From assembly GCF_905147045.1 (NCBI RefSeq), contig NC_065913.1, positions 1,352,001 to 1,416,000 on the forward strand: a stretch of 64,000 nucleotides of DNA, in the 5' to 3' direction. Numbering within the stretch: the stretch's first letter is position 1; each line of letters opens with the position of its first letter. This stretch comes from Nymphalis io. Its lineage: Eukaryota > Arthropoda > Insecta > Lepidoptera > Nymphalidae. A model generated the notes under the pieces. The model saw only the letters and a program-made list of their open reading frames with translations, had not been told where the DNA came from and did no database searches. Below, piece by piece: positions 43,427 to 53,114 of this stretch. A program made the position numbers and the translations under genes.

Positions 43427-43870
43427 GCTGGTTCTTCTAAATTATAGTGTTTTCAATAAGTCAAAACGCATATTGATACGCTTTCCTACATAATCAGACC
43501 ATGGGAACTGTCATTTATAATCGATTTTTGTATAATCTATCTATACACACATCGTTCAACTCGACTATCGAATGTTATGTATTAATTAAGCTATAATTAG
43601 TTGCCCACTACATGCCGTTAGAGAAAATAAATGTGTCAACTAATAAAGCGCCTACATAGCTTTTTATTTCAACAGTTATGTGCCGTAAGCATATTTTCTA
43701 CTTCCGTTTCCAAATTCGTTTCCCATGTTTGAAGATTTTAGATAAATATTATGTCATTAATGTTTTCATTAAGCTTAATGAGTAATTGATGTTTTTAATT
43801 AAAAAAAACAGTTTATTTAATTGATGATATTTGATAGTTAATTTATTATGTAATGCTAACGATTTAGAAT
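43427..43870. other. AT-rich stretch
   Basis: Nothing recognised. Confidence 0.35.
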
Positions 43871-44030
43871 ATGGCCGAGATTATTGACATGTGATTCTTA
43901 CTCGAAGATTACGGGCTCAAACTTGAGCAAACACTGAATTTGGTTGATTCGTATCTGGCTCAGTGGTAAGCCTACATGTGTTGGGTGAAAATTTGACCAC
44001 CAATCCGCATTAGAGCTGTGTTTTGGTTTT
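43871..44030 (+). repeat. SINE A, degenerate and deleted
   Basis: 'atatggccgagattattgac', 'acgggctcaaacttgagcaa', 'caccaatccgcattagagct'. Confidence 0.65.
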
Positions 44031-44116
44031 TTGAAGCATTTTACTGAAATAATTTCTCTCATCAATAATACATATACGTAACATATTTATTTATTAGTTT
44101 AAATAATATTATTATA

Positions 44117-44190
44117 AGCCTCTTTAGTTCAATAGTTAACGAGTCAACTAGCGATGTAAAGGTTTCTAGTTGAATTCTTACCTCTTTCGG
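44117..44190 (+). repeat. Possible tRNA-like SINE head
   Basis: 'gcctctttagttcaatagtt' (A-box-like) and 'tctagttgaattctta' (B-box-like), 35 bp apart. No known body follows. Confidence 0.3.
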
Positions 44191-44411
44191 TATAGTTCTT
44201 ACGGTAGGAATGAGTCCTAATATAATATTTACCTAAAAATAATCATTATTAATGTTCTTTTAATACATAAAAAATAAATTAACGCCATAAGAACTTTATA
44301 CCTTGTTTGCTTAAATGAAACTTTCTAATTTTTATTTAACCAGCTATATCCGACCTGGTCTCAATTCGACCACAATCATTAATGAAAATTTAAAGAAAAT
44401 ATATAATTAAC

Positions 44412-44606
44412 TAGTTATCACATCATCACCCGCGTGTTGGGGGGAAGCAGGTGCGAAGTATAAAAAGTAGCCCACGCAAATTTGAACTCTAAGAAAGCAA
44501 ACCAGGGTTCAAGTTTGCATCCCGTAGATCGTGTCATCAAATTTTGTAGAATTATCCGTGCAAGCGTCAACAGACAGAGTTACTTTCGCTTTTATAATAT
44601 TAGTTA
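44412..44606 (-). repeat. Repeat F, near full length
   Basis: Runs from 'cacccgcgtgttggggggaa' to 'acagacagagttactttcgc' and 'ttttataatattagt'. The most complete minus-strand F copy. Confidence 0.75.
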
Positions 44607-44974
44607 GAAAAACGTTTGACAAACAGAGTATAAAAATGCACTGAACTATTTTTGTCTTTGTCTATTTATATATAGATAAATGAATCAACAAATATTCTAG
44701 TATCTACTATCAGGAATGGTCATTTATTTACATCATAAATCATCATTGCTTCACACTTATTGGCTAAGTGTTTTAATACACCGGATGATAAAGGCTTGGG
44801 TATATTTTTACGGCAGGCTGCCTGTCTTACGTCAACCCTCTTCAGGAATGCTTTTGCTAGGATGATTTCTTGGCGGTATTAGAGTAATTGAAGCGTTAAG
44901 TTTTGATGGTATTATGCCCGGAGCCTATATATATTTAACGAATCGTTATTGTACGCCAGTAACCGTTAGTACCG
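44607..44974. other. AT-rich stretch
   Basis: Nothing recognised. Confidence 0.35.
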
Positions 44975-45246
44975 TTTATTTTTATAGAATATGTAGGCGG
45001 ACAAGCATATGGACTACCTGATAGTAAGTGGTCACCAACACCCATAGACATTAACATTGCAAGAAAATGCGCCATCGACCTTGGGAACTAAGATGTTATG
45101 CCCCTTGTGCCTGTAATTACATTGGCTCACTCACTCTTCAATCCGGAATACAACAATGCCAAGTAGGTACTTCTGTTTTGCGGAGGAATATCTGATGAGC
45201 GGGTGGTACCTACCCAGACAAGTTGCACAAAGCCCTACCAACAGTA
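44975..45246 (-). repeat. Repeat D, near full length
   Basis: Start 'tttttatagaatatgtaggc', end 'gcacaaagccctaccaacag'. About 25 bp around 'ttaaccatcgcttacatcgc' are lost. Confidence 0.9.
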
Positions 45247-45306
45247 AATTAGACTTTGCTAATAAACTAGATATCTTTAGATATAAATAAAAACAGCAGT
45301 ACTAAT

Positions 45307-45478
45307 TCTAATATTATAAATGCGAAAGTAACTGGGCCTGTCTGGCTTACGCTTACGTTTTCATGGCTAAACAACTGAAGCGAATTTGATGTAATTTGGT
45401 ATGAAGCAAGCTTTAACTCCAAGAACTGCTTTCAATCAAGGCTGCTTTCTATACCCAATACCTACGTGTGAACTAGTA
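45307..45478 (+). repeat. Repeat F, near full length
   Basis: Starts 'ctaatattataaatgcgaaa', 'gtaactgggcctgtctgg', then 'gaatttgatgtaatttggta'. Ends near 'cctacgtgtgaactag'. Confidence 0.75.
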
Positions 45479-45885
45479 ACTATATAATTATGAAAGATTC
45501 ATAATATTTATGAAATGAAAAGAAACTCGTTCATAACATTAGCACGATAGCACAATTCTACAAACTAAATATCAACAATTTATTTCATCCTCCATTCGTA
45601 AAACCAGCCAGATATGTATATTTCTTAAATATTTCAACTTCATATGAACCAGGATGTTACACGAAATATCAAATTAATAAACAAACACACATTTTATAGA
45701 CATTACATTTTCATATGTAATAAAATTTTAACTAAACAATATGGGTGGTCCGAGACATGTGGTTTCCATAATATTTATTCCTAGTACAATGTCTAGTGAT
45801 AAGTATATTATGTATTTAACCGATTACGAAACTAAAGAGCGTGAAAAGTTTAACGTATGTTTATGTATTAGATATGCCAATTATA
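45479..45885. other. AT-rich stretch
   Basis: Nothing recognised. Confidence 0.35.
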
Positions 45886-46030
45886 TTCTACCGCGAAACA
45901 GCAACGCTTATTATTGTTCCGGTTGGAAAGCCAATGTAACTTTAAGGGTCGTAACATCTTAGTAACCAAGGTTGGTAGCGCATAGACGATGAAAGGGAAA
46001 CTTAATATTTCTTACAGTTTCAAAGGACGA
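45886..46030 (+). repeat. Repeat D middle part
   Basis: 'attctaccgcgaaacagcaa' to 'aatatttcttacagtttcaa'. Confidence 0.8.
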
Positions 46031-46049
46031 TGTTGATTTTAAATTATCA

Positions 46050-46350
46050 CTTGTATAGGTTAGAAGGCGTGAATCTTAACCGATGATCGTGGGTTCAAAC
46101 CTGGGCAAGCTCCACTGTATTTTCATGCACTTAATTTGTGTTTATAATTAATCTAGTGCTTGACGGTGAAGAAAAACATTGTGAGGAAACCTGCATGTGT
46201 CTAATTTCATTGAAATTCTGCCATATGTGTATTATTATATATTCTGCTCCAATGCGGTACCAAAGCAGCGTGGTGGAATAAGCCAAACCTTGTCCTCAAA
46301 AAGGGAGGGGAGGCCTTAGCCCAGCTGTGGGACATTATCAGGCTGTTACT
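46050..46350 (+). mobile_element. SINE A with a 14-bp local inversion
   Basis: Head and tail are well kept. At 46244-46257 it reads ctgctccaatgcgg, the complement of the normal 'ccgcattggagcag', followed again by 'agcagcgtggtggaataag'. The ends are not affected. Confidence 0.9.
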
Positions 46351-46626
46351 GTACTTTTATGGTTATTAACGCACCACACAAACAACGCAACACACAAAGA
46401 AGTTTTAAATAACAAACTATATTATATTCCTATTAAATAGTTACATATATATCTAGGTTAATAATAAACAAAGTAAGAAATACTCTCGTTTTACGGTCTT
46501 TTATAACATCACCAAGCAATAATTTAGCGAACTTAAGTGTCTTCAGGTTTTTATTATAGAAACAAGTACCTTACCAAGGAATATACTCATTTCTTTATAT
46601 ATAGAGTATATGTATTTACACATATC
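46351..46626. other. AT-rich stretch
   Basis: Nothing recognised. Confidence 0.3.
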
Positions 46627-46888
46627 GACGGGCCGGTTGGCGTGGTTGGTAGATACTTGCCTTTCACGGCGAAGGTTGTGGGTTCGATTCCCACCCAAGA
46701 TAGACATTTGTCTGCATGAACGTGTCTGTTTGTCCTGAGTCTGGGTGTAATTATCTATATAAGTATGTATTTACAAAAGAAAAATAGTATATGTAGTATA
46801 TCAGTTGTCTGGTTTCCATAGTACGAGCTCTGCTTAGTTTGGGATTAGATGGCCGTGTGTGAATAATGTCCCGGGATTATTATTATAT
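46627..46888 (+). mobile_element. SINE C, full length
   Basis: The best C copy: head 'gacgggccggttggcgtggt' with B box 'tgggttcgattcccaccca', complete body and (TAT)n end. No clear target-site duplication. Confidence 0.93.
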
Positions 46889-47089
46889 TGATTATCCATA
46901 AACTTTAACAAAGAATCGCTAATAAATTAAAAACATTGTGATTTTTTAAGTTCTTAAATAGATATCACTTACACACTTATGTACATAAAAAAATAAAAAA
47001 AACTTTTAATTATTTTTATTTTTCTTATTATTAGTTTAAATTAAATAAATTATTTATATGATTGGATTATATTTGAAACTAGATTTTTG
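46889..47089. other. AT-rich stretch
   Basis: Nothing recognised. Confidence 0.3.
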
Positions 47090-47204
47090 TGTTAGGTATC
47101 CTTAATCCATTTCGGTATCCCTGATAACGAGTTTGCAAAATTTCATGATGATCAGTTTACTAGGTAAGACGTAAAAAATAAACAAATTTTCGCATTTATA
47201 ATAT
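47090..47204 (-). repeat. Repeat F terminal half
   Basis: 'gcaaaatttcatgatgatca' and 'ttttcgcatttataatat'. Confidence 0.6.
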
Positions 47205-47707
47205 ATTTGAAGCAGAACGAATGAAGTTTTTAATTTTCTTTCTGATAGGCTACTATTACGCCGCTTCGCGTCGAAATTCAATTATAAGATGTAGATTTTT
47301 AAAGGAACAAAGGTTCCATGAAGTGTTTTTATAGAAGGTGACTCAAATATTACTTTCGACAAATTTAGCATATTCAATATTCAATACAGTAGAGATCTTC
47401 GAACGGATGCCGAGAATTTATTCTAAGCAGGTTTATTTGCATCATGCAAATCAATTTTAACGTCAATGAAAAATAACCTTTATGGCTGAGTACATAAGAC
47501 TTGATGCACCAGCAATGTTTAACGTTGCGATGTCATTGATATTGAGTCTATATACCTGTAACAGTGTTCCCACGACTGGAATAATAAAAAAAAACAAGAT
47601 AGGTTTTAATTTTTTAGTCTTTTTATTGGAGAGATTTTTTTCTCACGATCTTAAGATTATCTTAGACTTGATGTGGAAGATTATCAGCGTAGAACCGTAC
47701 TGTTCAT
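47205..47707. other. AT-rich stretch
   Basis: A 98-codon frame (47482-47778, plus) runs partly into a D copy and shows no domain. Confidence 0.35.
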
Positions 47708-47815
47708 TTTGTGGTGGTGACACCCATATGTTATCCTACTTCCAAATAAATATTTTGTATTTATGTAATTCGGTCTGAAATGTAAGTGAGCCAGTCTACA
47801 GGTAAGAGATACAAT
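47708..47815 (+). repeat. Repeat D, degenerate first half
   Basis: 'ggtggtgacacccatatgtt', 'cttccaaataaatattttgt', 'gtaagtgagccagtctacag'. Confidence 0.6.
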
Positions 47816-47913
47816 GTATTGGATCAAATGTCTAGCAAGGCTTTGATCTATATTGTTTACATCTCCACTCTTTTTCAAATCCGAATTGTTTATTATTTTT
47901 TTGTTTTATTTAT

Positions 47914-48180
47914 TTACATAATGATAAAATATATATGAAGGTAAGTATACAAATGTTGCATGATGTGCAACAGGCAGTCTTCAGCGACCTCTTGCAACCT
48001 TATAGCAGAGATATGATCATAAAGTATGGGACGGGTGTGAATGGAGGCATAATAATTTCCAGCAAACCATCCAGTGTCTGACCTCTTGCCAATCTCGTCG
48101 CATATGAACTCTATGGGATCAGGTACTTCTTTTCTTTGAGAATGAACGCCATGACCGAAACCAGAAAGACATAATAATCG
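47914..48180 (-). other. Unknown open frame, about 85 codons, coding-like
   Basis: Downstream of a D copy the minus strand is open to a TAA at 47914-47916. It reads GFGHGVHSQRKEVPDPIEFI, CDEIGKRSDTGWFAGNYY, ASIHTRPILYDHISAIRLQE and VAEDCLLHIMQ. The mixed amino-acid composition and G/C in third positions stand out against the AT-rich surroundings. A possible acceptor ('ttcattctcaaag') lies in front of KEVPDP. I recognise no family. It could be an old transposon ORF piece, a terminal exon or chance. The annotated N-terminus would come from the reversed D copy and is not real. Confidence 0.25.
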
Positions 48181-48424
48181 TTTTTTTTTTATTAGGTACG
48201 CTGACATTAAGATAAGACCACCTGATGATAAGTGATCACCATTCCACATAGACATTGGCACTGTAAGAAATATTAACCTTAAGAGCTAAGATGGTATGTT
48301 CCTTGTGTCTGTAGTTACATTGAATCAATCATCCTTTAAACCGGAACGCAACAAAACAACGCAACAACTGATGACTGGGTGGTACCCACCCAACCAGTCG
48401 AGATGCACAAAGCCCACCAAGTAA
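48181..48424 (-). repeat. Repeat D, degenerate
   Basis: Poly-T start, 'agaccacctgatgataagtg', end 'gcacaaagcccaccaagta'. Confidence 0.85.
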
Positions 48425-48962
48425 AACACTATATGAATTACAAGAAACATAATTTAGTTTTTTTTTTTATTATTGAACCAAATTCAACGTAAAGACAATC
48501 GAGTCGCTTGTATTAAGTGATCAAGCCACGTGTCTCGCTTGATCGAAAAGCTTCGGTTGACTTCGGTTGACTTCGGTTAAGTTCGGGCACGCGAACCGAA
48601 CCTGTTGTGCTACCGGTTGGTCCTTGACCTATACTAGTTTAAAGGAGTAATCAGATTACACGCGATTGAAATGCAAAAGAAAGTTTTAAAAAATATAATT
48701 TTAATTAAAATAGTAATACTAATGTAGCTAAGATTTTATGTGATTTATTTGATGTTGTAACTAAATTTAATTTTATAAATTATCTCAAATATATAAACCA
48801 AATTAGGCATAGCTCTTTTACAAGACTTTAATATTTATTATTAAGTTTTTCTTGTATACAACGAAATTTATTAATATATAAGTATTAATAAAAGTATTCA
48901 AGACAATATATAAATGTGATATTATTGCTAAGGCGATTTCTGATATACATAATACCATATAT
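48425..48962. repeat. Stretch with small tandem and inverted repeats
   Basis: An 8-bp stem at 48519-48544 (gatcaagc/gcttgatc), then three decamers 'cttcggttga' (48551-48580, the last ending aa), and a 7-bp inverted pair ttcggtt/aaccgaa. The rest is AT-rich. Confidence 0.45.
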
Positions 48963-49146
48963 AAATTTCCACAGCTGGGCTAAGGCCCCTACTATGAGGA
49001 GAAACCTTACAGAATTTTAATCGATTTATACTACAACATATAATGTAAATTATAATATATAAGACAAAAAATATACACAGGATGTTTTCCTTCACCGTTG
49101 CTTCACTGAGCATATGTAAATAGAGCATTGCTTGCCTGAGTTTAGT
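48963..49146 (-). repeat. SINE A, degenerate
   Basis: 'ttccacagctgggctaaggc' and 'aggatgttttccttcaccgt' in order, with AT-rich material between. Confidence 0.6.
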
Positions 49147-49371
49147 TTTATCAGATTGTTAGCAATATAAAGATTTAAAGTCAAAATAACAAAGGGTCAT
49201 ACATTACATCGCTTAGTTCTCGTAGCCTTTTTCTTTGTTTACAAGTTTTTAATTATAATACAACATATTTTAATATGTTTATTACACACCCAAAATAATT
49301 TTAAATATCAAATTTCATATAAAATATTAATATGAAGGTATAAGACAATTATCATATATATATATTATAAT
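49147..49371. other. AT-rich stretch
   Basis: Nothing recognised. Confidence 0.3.
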
Positions 49372-49545
49372 TGGGAAACACACAGTAAATACTACATACA
49401 TTATACAACAATTAACTCGTTCACACACCAATCAAACTTTCCACTTAAAACTAATTCATGAATGGCAGTAAACAAGCAATTTAGTAAATTATAAATAATA
49501 ATTATGAAGATACAAACAGTTAACAAACAGCAAAACAATAAAATA
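49372..49545 (-). mobile_element. LINE G 3' UTR fragment
   Basis: On the minus strand it matches 35645-35800 closely, including 'gcttgtttactgccattcat' and 'ttaattgttgtataatgtat'. It ends at 'cccaattataata', where the other copy continues. Confidence 0.8.
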
Positions 49546-49852
49546 TATATATAATTTTTTTGCTTACGGCGTTTATTGTCTCGTCTGAAACACCACTTAC
49601 AGTGTGAACGTGGTCCCGTCGATACACTTGATTTATTTTTAGAGAAAGGATTTGAAATGGGCGACTTAAATAGACAGCCGTTTTGTTTTTTCTTACCTGG
49701 TAACAATTTTTTTCTTTTTAATCCTGTAATCAGAAATGCTTTTAAAAAAATAATAATATTTAAGCTATGTTAAAACAGGAAATGTTCTAGAATATTTTTT
49801 TTAAATACATAATATAAAGGCACAGATTATAGGCTCGATTTGTGCCTATTTT
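49546..49852. other. AT-rich stretch with short open frames on both strands
   Basis: 49576-49710 is open on both strands. The plus frame has an acceptor-like 'aaacaccacttacag'. The minus frame contains the cysteine pair HCKWCFRRDNKRR. No family recognised and no strand preferred. Confidence 0.3.
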
Positions 49853-49995
49853 TCTGCCTCGTTGATTTGGTAACTCGTATGGCTGTTGATCACGAGGTTC
49901 CTAGTTCAAATCCGAATCAGGTCAATAAAATGTTGTTTGGTCTAGGCTATAAAATAATCCCGAGTTTCTTGGCTCAAAATCTAACTAAATTAGTT
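49853..49995 (+). repeat. SINE B-like head variant
   Basis: 'tgcctcgttgatttggtaac' and 'cctagttcaaatccgaatca' then 'ggtcaataaaatgttgtttg' match the B head layout with many changes. The body differs from B. Confidence 0.5.
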
Positions 49996-50074
49996 GTACC
50001 CAGGTATAAGTTATAGAAATATTTTATTTTAAAAATTAAAATTTTTATCGGTCAAATATACAATGTATGTAGTT

Positions 50075-50243
50075 TTCACCCGTGACTTCACCCGTGTGTC
50101 TCCGGTCTTTGGTTTAAAACGTAGCCTATATCCGTCCTTGCGGTTCAAGCTTGCTTCATAAAGAATTTCATTAAAATCGATTATATTGGGTAACCCACAA
50201 AAGCATAAGACACAGAGTTATATTCGCATAAATAATATTAGTA
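50075..50243 (-). repeat. Repeat F, near full length
   Basis: 'tttcacccgtgacttcaccc' to 'ttaaaatcgattatattggg' and 'attcgcataaataatattag'. Confidence 0.7.
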
Positions 50244-50349
50244 AAGGTAAGACAAATCCCCTGGTTTCACAACCACCGTATCATTTTTAGTAATTTTTCA
50301 AAAAAAAAGATCCAAATAGCTGTGATTTAAATAAATATTTTTAGCACTA

Positions 50350-50586
50350 TTAGAAAATAAATATATATATGTAAGTGGACGTGCAAATGGGCCATCTGGT
50401 GGTATGTGATCCCCATCGCCCTTAGACATTAGCGCTGTAGGAAGTATTAACCACATAACATCTTAGTTACCAACCTTGGGAACTAAGATGTTATGTCTCC
50501 CATGCCCGTAGTAAAGTATTGCTATTTAATGTTAGAATATGATGAGTATAATGGTACCTAACCAGACGGACAAAGCCCTACCACCA

Positions 50587-50588
<2 letters not shown>
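50350..50588 (-). repeat. Repeat D with a 15-bp inverted duplication
   Basis: Block order kept from 'gtaagtggacgtgcaaatgg' to 'aaagccctaccaccaaa'. Arms at 50454-50468 and 50481-50495 pair perfectly over 15 bp around a 12-base spacer. The right arm is the normal D sequence 'aactaagatgttatg'. Confidence 0.9.

Positions 50589-50616
<28 letters not shown>
50589..50616. repeat. (AAT)n microsatellite
   Basis: Nine AAT units between the D start and a C tail fragment. It probably grew from the C tail. Confidence 0.85.
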
Positions 50617-50617
<1 letters not shown>

Positions 50618-50646
50618 TCCTGGGACATTTTTCACACACGGCAAAG
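50617..50646 (-). repeat. SINE C tail fragment
   Basis: 'cctgggacatttttcacaca' then 'cggc'. Only the tail remains. Confidence 0.7.
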
Positions 50647-51614
50647 AATATAATTATTCAACATCCTTACAAATCAGGAACAAACCTGAAACTTCTGAAT
50701 ATCAAGTGAATTTTGAGCCATGAGCCTTCAGTATTATGTTAAATTAGAACATAACAGACAACAGCTTACAAAGTACGGACATCTGCCAAAAACGAGCTAT
50801 AAATTACCCGCCCTGCGGCTTAGTAGCATCAGCAGAATGCGAATTTCTTGAAGAATTTTAAATAATTTTTCCTTGTACAATTCTATTGTTATCTGATTTC
50901 CTTTTTTTAGAATAAATACGATACTGTAATATCTATAATGATAGATAACATAATGATGTTCAATAGCATTAAAATCCATTTCCATTTAAGCTTTCATGTA
51001 TTTAATATATTATATATCTTTATAATTTCAGTTTGTGCTACCCATTTATTTTGTTTCCGGTGTTTTAGGAAATTATCGCAAGAAAACACAAAAAAATCAT
51101 AATACATATTATATATATAGTATTTAAGCAACATGGTAGAACAAAACCCAAAACTTCTTCAACTGTGGACTATTTACATACTAACAGTTTTTAATTATTC
51201 ATACAATTTCTTTATTAAACTTAACATGGATAAAAAAGCAGAAACCGTATAAAAACCGCGTTAAAAATTTAATTCAAATATTTTTCTGCTAACGCTCCCA
51301 AAATCTTGGCATTATCTTATGAATCTCGAAGGGCATACATTAACCAACCCTTACCAGAATGTGCCTATACATGAGTGCAAGCTCCATTGTTATAGGCTTA
51401 GTAAGTAGAAGTTATATTGTTTTGAGGCCATTAGAATTTGCCCTCGAAATTTTCATAAGAGATATAGGATTAACCGACTTTAAGATAGAAATTTATATAT
51501 ATAAAATGTACATAATATAATACGTAACAATTATTTAAATTGATATATCGTGTAACGTGCTGTAGACCGTTGAGGAGTTCTATCTGGAGCAGATCATGGC
51601 AATTAGATCATGCT
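50647..51614. other. Repeat-poor AT-rich stretch
   Basis: Nothing recognised. Confidence 0.4.
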
Positions 51615-51671
51615 TACCATAAAAATCAGTTGGCTCATATGCTCGTCCGCCTTCCAATTCTATAAAAAAAA
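51615..51671 (+). repeat. Repeat D 3' end fragment
   Basis: 'gttggctcatatgctcgtcc' and 'gccttccaattctataaaaa'. Confidence 0.8.
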
Positions 51672-51765
51672 GAATGATGGCAAGATGTCAGCCAAACTGA
51701 ATTGTGAATAATTCCATGATCATCAAATCATATCAATTTTTTATCCTAAAAGCATTCGTTTTCAA

Positions 51766-51830
51766 TACACCAACCGTGGGATGTTATGTTATTTATTACT
51801 CACAAACCCATGAGCTTGCACATAATTAAC
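51766..51830 (-). repeat. Repeat D, very degenerate
   Basis: 'acaccaaccgtgggatgtta' and 'catgagcttgcacataa' with the middle removed. Confidence 0.4.
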
Positions 51831-51954
51831 ACACTGGTAATTGATTTGTACGAAAAGAGTAATTACTGAATTTCTTACCGGTAGAACATTCGAAGTTGCT
51901 CGTTCGAGTCTACTTGAATAAAGGAAATATATATGTAAAATTCGCCGCCTCGTT

Positions 51955-52125
51955 GTAAATGATCACCACTGCTCATAAACATTGAAGCTGTAACAAATAT
52001 AAACAATTACTTGAAGTGTCAAAGTCCCAGCAATCTTGGCAATTTAGATCTCATGTTCCTTGTGCCTGTAGTTACAGGTAACAGCACAAAGTATTGCTGT
52101 TTGGCAGTATAATATTTACATTACA
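51955..52125 (-). repeat. Repeat D, degenerate
   Basis: 'atgatcaccactgctcataa' to 'agtattgctgtttggcagta'. Confidence 0.65.
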
Positions 52126-52368
52126 TACGTATATATATCAAGTAAATATATTTTATCTATTTTAAAACCCCATACCTACCAACAGAATCGTTTATTTTTT
52201 TTTTAAATTAAGAACGACTACGCTTAACGACTGTTATCTCTATCTGTCATTATTTATTTGACATATAAAATAAGCAGACAGCATTGTTTATCTAATCACG
52301 CTTTAAACTACGTAATAAGCATAAGTTTCCTATTAAAATTGATGCATACTAATGTTAACTTAATGTTA
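52126..52368. other. AT-rich stretch
   Basis: Nothing recognised. Confidence 0.3.
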
Positions 52369-52580
52369 CTGGTGGTAGGGCTTTGTGCAAGCTCGTCTGG
52401 GTAGGTACCACCCACTCATCAGATATTCTACCGCAAAACAGCAATACTTGATTTTGTTGTGTTCCGGTTTGAAGGGTGAGTGAGCCAGTGTAATTACAGG
52501 CACGTGTATAGCGTTGGTGACTACTTACCATCAGGTGGCCCATATGCTCGTCCGCCTTCCTATTCTATAAAAAAAAAAAA
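52369..52580 (+). repeat. Repeat D with a clean internal deletion
   Basis: Both ends match the common form closely. About 80 bp are missing between 'aattacaggcac' and 'gtgtatagcgttggtgacta'. The 62-codon minus ORF is a shadow. Confidence 0.93.
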
Positions 52581-52615
52581 CTTTTACTTAACTTCTTCTT
52601 AGTGCCCTTATCCCA

Positions 52616-52738
52616 CTATATGGGGTCGGCACAACATCTATTTTCCTTCCACTTCTCACTGTCCCTCGTCATTTCAGCACTTACCCCTTTCACACACATA
52701 TCCTTTCTTACGCAATCCACCCACACTTTCTTCGGCCT
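52616..52738 (-). pseudogene. Non-LTR retrotransposon ORF C-terminus (RTE-like)
   Basis: 40 in-frame codons and a TAG (52616-52618): RPKKVWVDCVRKDM, CVKGVSAEMTRDSEKW, KENRCCADPI. This is the familiar tail of retrotransposon-encoded endonuclease/RT proteins of insects (W.DCV..DM...GV...M..DR..W......CADP). The 5' part is missing. No ORF of useful length starts here, so it is easily missed. Confidence 0.65.
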
Positions 52739-52872
52739 ATTTATACTTACTATATACTTATACTTTTCCTTTTTTTAAATAAAACAAGATATACAAATCA
52801 CTTAGAATATTTATTTTTATAAATCACATTATAACTTCTTCTCGGTCGTTTACTTCATTGCTGAAGGTCGTG

Positions 52873-53114
52873 TCAACTCTGATCTAGGGTCTGGGTCACG
52901 ATCTCTGTGAATTTTCTCCAGTCCTTCCAGTCCTCAGCTTTCCTCGGGGCTGTGATCACTTGGAGACCAGTGAGGTTGGTAACTTGGTCCGACCATCGTG
53001 TGGGGCAGCGGCCACTTGGTCGTTTCCCCTCTATTTTGCCAAGCACCATTAGCTTGTCGAGGCTGTCAGGCTGCCTTCGCGCTATATGATCAAAATAACG
53101 AAGGACACGCTGGT
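52873..53114 (-). pseudogene. Non-LTR retrotransposon ORF C-terminus, second type
   Basis: About 80 in-frame codons end at TGA (52873-52875). The frame reads QRVLRYFDHIARRQPDSLDK, LMVLGKIEGKRPSGRCPTRW, SDQVTNLTGLQ and RKAEDWKDWRKFTEIVTQ. The 'LR.FGHIAR' and 'GK.EGKR..GR.PTRW.D' signatures are usual for C-termini of insect retrotransposon RT proteins. The upstream part is missing at 53114. It has the same orientation as 52616-52738 but is a different sequence type, so these are two separate fragments. The plus-strand 60-codon ORF is a shadow. Confidence 0.7.

Noticed and set aside
47940..47985. Plus-strand intron (strong donor 'aaggtaagtat' with a nearby AG)
   Set aside because: The nearest AG gives an intron of only about 35 bases, and no open frame continues on either side.
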